Of a stretch of 64,000 bases of DNA, positions 61,612 through 64,000 are shown one piece after another. The stretch spans positions 1,426,001-1,490,000 of the forward strand of contig NC_010161.1 in assembly GCF_000196435.1 (NCBI RefSeq), given 5' to 3'. This stretch comes from Bartonella tribocorum CIP 105476. GTDB taxonomy: Bacteria; Pseudomonadota; Alphaproteobacteria; Rhizobiales; Rhizobiaceae. Every line of letters starts with the position of its first letter. The first letter of the stretch is position 1. Made by a program: the position numbers and the translations under genes. The notes beneath the pieces are model-generated. The model was not told the origin of the DNA. It was given only the letters and a program-made list of their open reading frames with translations, and ran no database searches.

Positions 61612-63948
61612 TCATTCTGTGCCACCATGCAGCGCATTGGCGCGTGCCCGTTGCAAAGCATGAGCAACCGCACGACCGGTGGCCATGGGGTCACGCGCCC
61701 CATTAACATGCACTGTGACATTTTGATTGTGGGTGATGGGGGAACGGTCTTTGTCTCTTGGTTCTCTGGCAGATGAATTTACAGGAGAAGCCCCCGCAAA
61801 TTGTACTATGGGTTGGATGGACGTTTTACCCCCCAAAAAACTTGGCAAAAACTCTCTTACATCAATCGACCCAATCCACCCCTTTATGCGGTGAGGTAAA
61901 GATTTACAATAATCCATCAATTGTGAGATGGACGACATAAAACCATCAACAATCCAACTCGCTAAATCTTCGCCGGCTTGTTCCATACCAGCCTTGGCAC
62001 TCTCTGTGAGCTTTTCGCGGACAAAAAAACGCTTCAACCACCCCCAAAAATTAGAAAAGCTTTGTTTAACGCCCTCCCACAAACCAGCAAAGCTTTGAGA
62101 AACAGAGGAAAGTCCTTGTTTAAACTTTTGCCAATGGGAAGAGAGATCAAAAGCAGCAGCAATGATATTTTTCCATTTGGTGATGGTTGCCGTATCGGCA
62201 CCAAAAAAGCGCATGACGGCTTCAAAGGCTTGGCCCCAAGCCCGTGTTATCCCCCGTGCAAAACCTTTGACAAAAGAAGAAAAACGATCCCAATATTTCC
62301 ACAAAGCAAAACCAGAAGCCAATATGACAGCCACAACAGCAGCAATGAGAGCCCCTATTGGGGTAAAAATCCCCCCCACAACAGAGGCAATAGCTGCCCC
62401 AACCACTTCGATTACTGTCCCAATAAAGCCAAAAGAGGCAGAAAATGCCGCACCTGAAACGGCTATCCCCCGTAAAGCCCCCACAAGTAAAGTCATGGGG
62501 CGAAGAAGACGCAGCGCACTCCCACCAAGCCCTGCTGCCATTAAACCCAATGAGCGCCCTGAAGCGACTAATCCGCGCCAACTTGCCTTCAGCGTGCGGC
62601 TCACAACCCTCATCTTGATAAAAGAGCCCATCAATTGAAGAAGCCCAAGGCGGGTTCCCGCCATGGTAAAACGTACAACCCGCAAAGCAATATTAAAAGC
62701 CATCAGGGCGGCAATGGTTTTGATGATCACACCGGTTAAAACAGGGTGTTCATTAGCCCACGCCATCAAACCATTGACAAATCCCCCAACACTTTCCATG
62801 AGACTGTTGAGAGGAGGCAGGAGCACTTCACCAATGGTGATCCCTAAAGCCACAATACGGTTTTGCAACAGTTCAAATTGCCGCATGGCACCGGTTGCTT
62901 GTTTATCGGCTTCTTGTTCTACAGAGCCTTTAAAGACTTGTGGATCTTTCACATAATCTAAAGCTTGCCCTAACAATTGGGGGTTCCCCACCAATTTGGC
63001 AAAATCACCGGTAAACTCCCGCCCTGCAATGGCAATCAGAGAGCGCATCCCTTGTTCAGATTTGCCCAACACATTAAAAAAGCGCACCAAGGTACCGGTG
63101 GCATCTTTCTCCAAATCTTCCATGAATTTCTGGCGTGAGAGCCCAATATTGCTAAAGGCATCTTCAATATGTTTGCCTCCTGCTTGAATGCGCGCACTCA
63201 TCGTATTAAAACCACGCGCCGCACTCTCTGGAACAATCCCAGCAGAAATCATCGCTGTACCAAATGCCGCGGTTTCGCGCGCTGTCAACTTAAACATAGT
63301 GGCTGCACCGGTGGCACGATTGGTAAAATCAGACACCTCACTGGCCTTTGCTGCCATGTGGTTAGAGAGATGGTTGATGGCATCCCCTAGATCTTCAATA
63401 CCTTCCTGATTAAGCTTAAAGACATTGCGCAATTTGGCAAAGCGTTCCCCAATCTGATCCCCTGTCATATCAAAAGCAACAGCCGCTTTGGCCGCATAAA
63501 TGCTAAAAGCCTCGAGATCTTGTTCACCAATGCCTGCTTGGCTAGCACTGGTCATCAATTCTAAGACTTCACGGGCAGCCAAAGGGATCTTTGTAGAGGT
63601 TTCCAAAGCAAAACGGCGCAATTCTTTTAAACGATCAAGGGGAGCATCCAGAACCTTTTCCAAGCCCTTCATTGATTGATCAAATTGCATGGCTTTATAA
63701 AGAGGGGCAATCAAGGTTGCGGTTTGCGCAATCGCCCCCACCATGCGCCCACGCGCATGGATAAAAGCATTTTCTGCATGGGCTGTGGCTTCCTTAAGAT
63801 GCTCAGGGTCAAACCACCCTTTAAAATGTTTTCGTGTCTGGTTTTGGAAATGCGCAACATCTAAACTAAAGGCTCTTAAGTCTCGCTTGGCAGAAGCGAT
63901 CCCCTCTTGCAGATGATTAACAAAACGCACAACAAGGGAAACATCCAT
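61612..63948 (-). CDS. Phage tail tape measure protein (TP901/P2 T-like)
   Basis: A 778-residue tape measure protein. The conserved core lies at about residues 110-330, with AAREVLELMTSASQAGIG, TARETAAFGTAMISAGIVPE, and GFNTMSARIQAGGKHIED. Hydrophobic spans follow between about 380 and 560, and a Trp-rich coil segment with KFKQGLSSVSQSFAGLWEG comes after them. It sets tail length and is ejected with the DNA. It is short for P2 (T is 815 residues) but complete. Its 5' neighbour is cut by the window end. Confidence 0.92.
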   Translation of the reverse strand: MDVSLVVRFVNHLQEGIASAKRDLRAFSLDVAHFQNQTRKHFKGWFDPEHLKEATAHAENAFIHARGRMVGAIAQTATLIAPLYKAMQFDQSMKGLEKVLDAPLDRLKELRRFALETSTKIPLAAREVLELMTSASQAGIGEQDLEAFSIYAAKAAVAFDMTGDQIGERFAKLRNVFKLNQEGIEDLGDAINHLSNHMAAKASEVSDFTNRATGAATMFKLTARETAAFGTAMISAGIVPESAARGFNTMSARIQAGGKHIEDAFSNIGLSRQKFMEDLEKDATGTLVRFFNVLGKSEQGMRSLIAIAGREFTGDFAKLVGNPQLLGQALDYVKDPQVFKGSVEQEADKQATGAMRQFELLQNRIVALGITIGEVLLPPLNSLMESVGGFVNGLMAWANEHPVLTGVIIKTIAALMAFNIALRVVRFTMAGTRLGLLQLMGSFIKMRVVSRTLKASWRGLVASGRSLGLMAAGLGGSALRLLRPMTLLVGALRGIAVSGAAFSASFGFIGTVIEVVGAAIASVVGGIFTPIGALIAAVVAVILASGFALWKYWDRFSSFVKGFARGITRAWGQAFEAVMRFFGADTATITKWKNIIAAAFDLSSHWQKFKQGLSSVSQSFAGLWEGVKQSFSNFWGWLKRFFVREKLTESAKAGMEQAGEDLASWIVDGFMSSISQLMDYCKSLPHRIKGWIGSIDVREFLPSFLGGKTSIQPIVQFAGASPVNSSAREPRDKDRSPITHNQNVTVHVNGARDPMATGRAVAHALQRARANALHGGTE

Positions 63949-63957
63949 GATTGCATC

Positions 63958-64000
63958 TTATCCTAACATTTGGCTTTCATATTCTTGTTGTTTAAGGCGC
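63958..64000 (-). CDS. C-terminal end of an upstream phage gene, partial
   Basis: Only 13 codons and a TAA stop are visible (RLKQQEYESQMLG) before the tape-measure start nine bases later. Position relative to T suggests a tail chaperone of the P2 E/E' kind, often made by a programmed -1 frameshift. The sequence is too short to confirm this. Confidence 0.4.
   Translation of the reverse strand, partial: RLKQQEYESQMLG

Noticed and set aside
61452..61721. 89-codon minus-strand frame across the T-U gap
   Set aside because: Half of it is the out-of-frame end of the tape-measure gene; the rest is the repeat array. Kept only as an alternative explanation of the gap.
1..64000. CRISPR arrays, insertion sequences or toxin-antitoxin pairs
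   Set aside because: No regularly spaced direct repeats, no transposase motif and no adjacent small-gene pair with toxin features were seen on either strand.

Overview
The window looks like a chromosomal segment of a Bartonella-type alphaproteobacterium (order Hyphomicrobiales/Rhizobiales). The genus is inferred from three things. The DNA is very AT-rich. Rhizobial gene neighbourhoods are preserved, including cckA next to a FliO-domain gene and dksA, purC-purS-purQ-purL followed by bolA and a monothiol glutaredoxin, dgt-argS-SPOR, and ppk-ppx. Long, apparently gene-free AT-rich spacers are typical of a reduced, host-adapted genome. No species call is attempted.

Layout. Positions 1-600 hold a partial tRNA-Arg, a complex I accessory subunit and tRNA-Pro. 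Positions 1285-5040 hold hdaA and an AI-2E-type permease on the minus strand, with purM-purN divergent on the plus strand. Positions 5316-9112 hold the cell-cycle kinase cckA, an orphan FliO-domain protein and a dksA-family regulator. Positions 9337-19135 carry a flavin reductase, rpe-purB, a small hydrolase, the purine cluster purC/purS/purQ/purL, bolA, grxD and a Bcr/CflA-type MFS pump. Positions 19688-32118 carry parC, aspS, rnd, ppx, ppk, an NDUFS6-like zinc-finger protein and a FAD monooxygenase. Positions 32296-44223 carry dnaE, recG, glmS, glmU, ccdA, an unrecognised exported three-repeat protein and an IscA-type protein. Positions 44350-54446 carry dgt, argS, a very large SPOR-domain protein, a small membrane protein, ilvE, glpX and hom. 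Positions 54447-57840 are a gene-poor stretch with tRNA-Glu and possible decayed coding fragments, then icd.

From about 58785 to the window end the character changes. An MFS gene loses its C-terminal half and runs into a minus-strand phage block. That block holds a tape-measure protein, GpU, GpX and GpD in the exact order of the P2 tail operon, followed by a DNA adenine methylase. The block is visibly richer in G and C than the rest and is cut off by the window end.

Functionally the core part joins de novo purine synthesis (seven pur genes in three clusters), replication and its control (dnaE, hdaA, parC, dgt, recG), cell-cycle and stringent control (cckA, dksA), cell-envelope precursor supply (glmS, glmU), polyphosphate turnover (ppk, ppx) and Fe-S/respiratory upkeep (two complex I accessory proteins, bolA/grxD, IscA-type carrier, ccdA). 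Nothing in the core part looks like a new defence or mobile system. The best leads are the phage-disrupted MFS locus, the degenerate repeats in the T-U gap, the exported three-repeat protein, the orphan FliO and the decayed fragments around tRNA-Glu.
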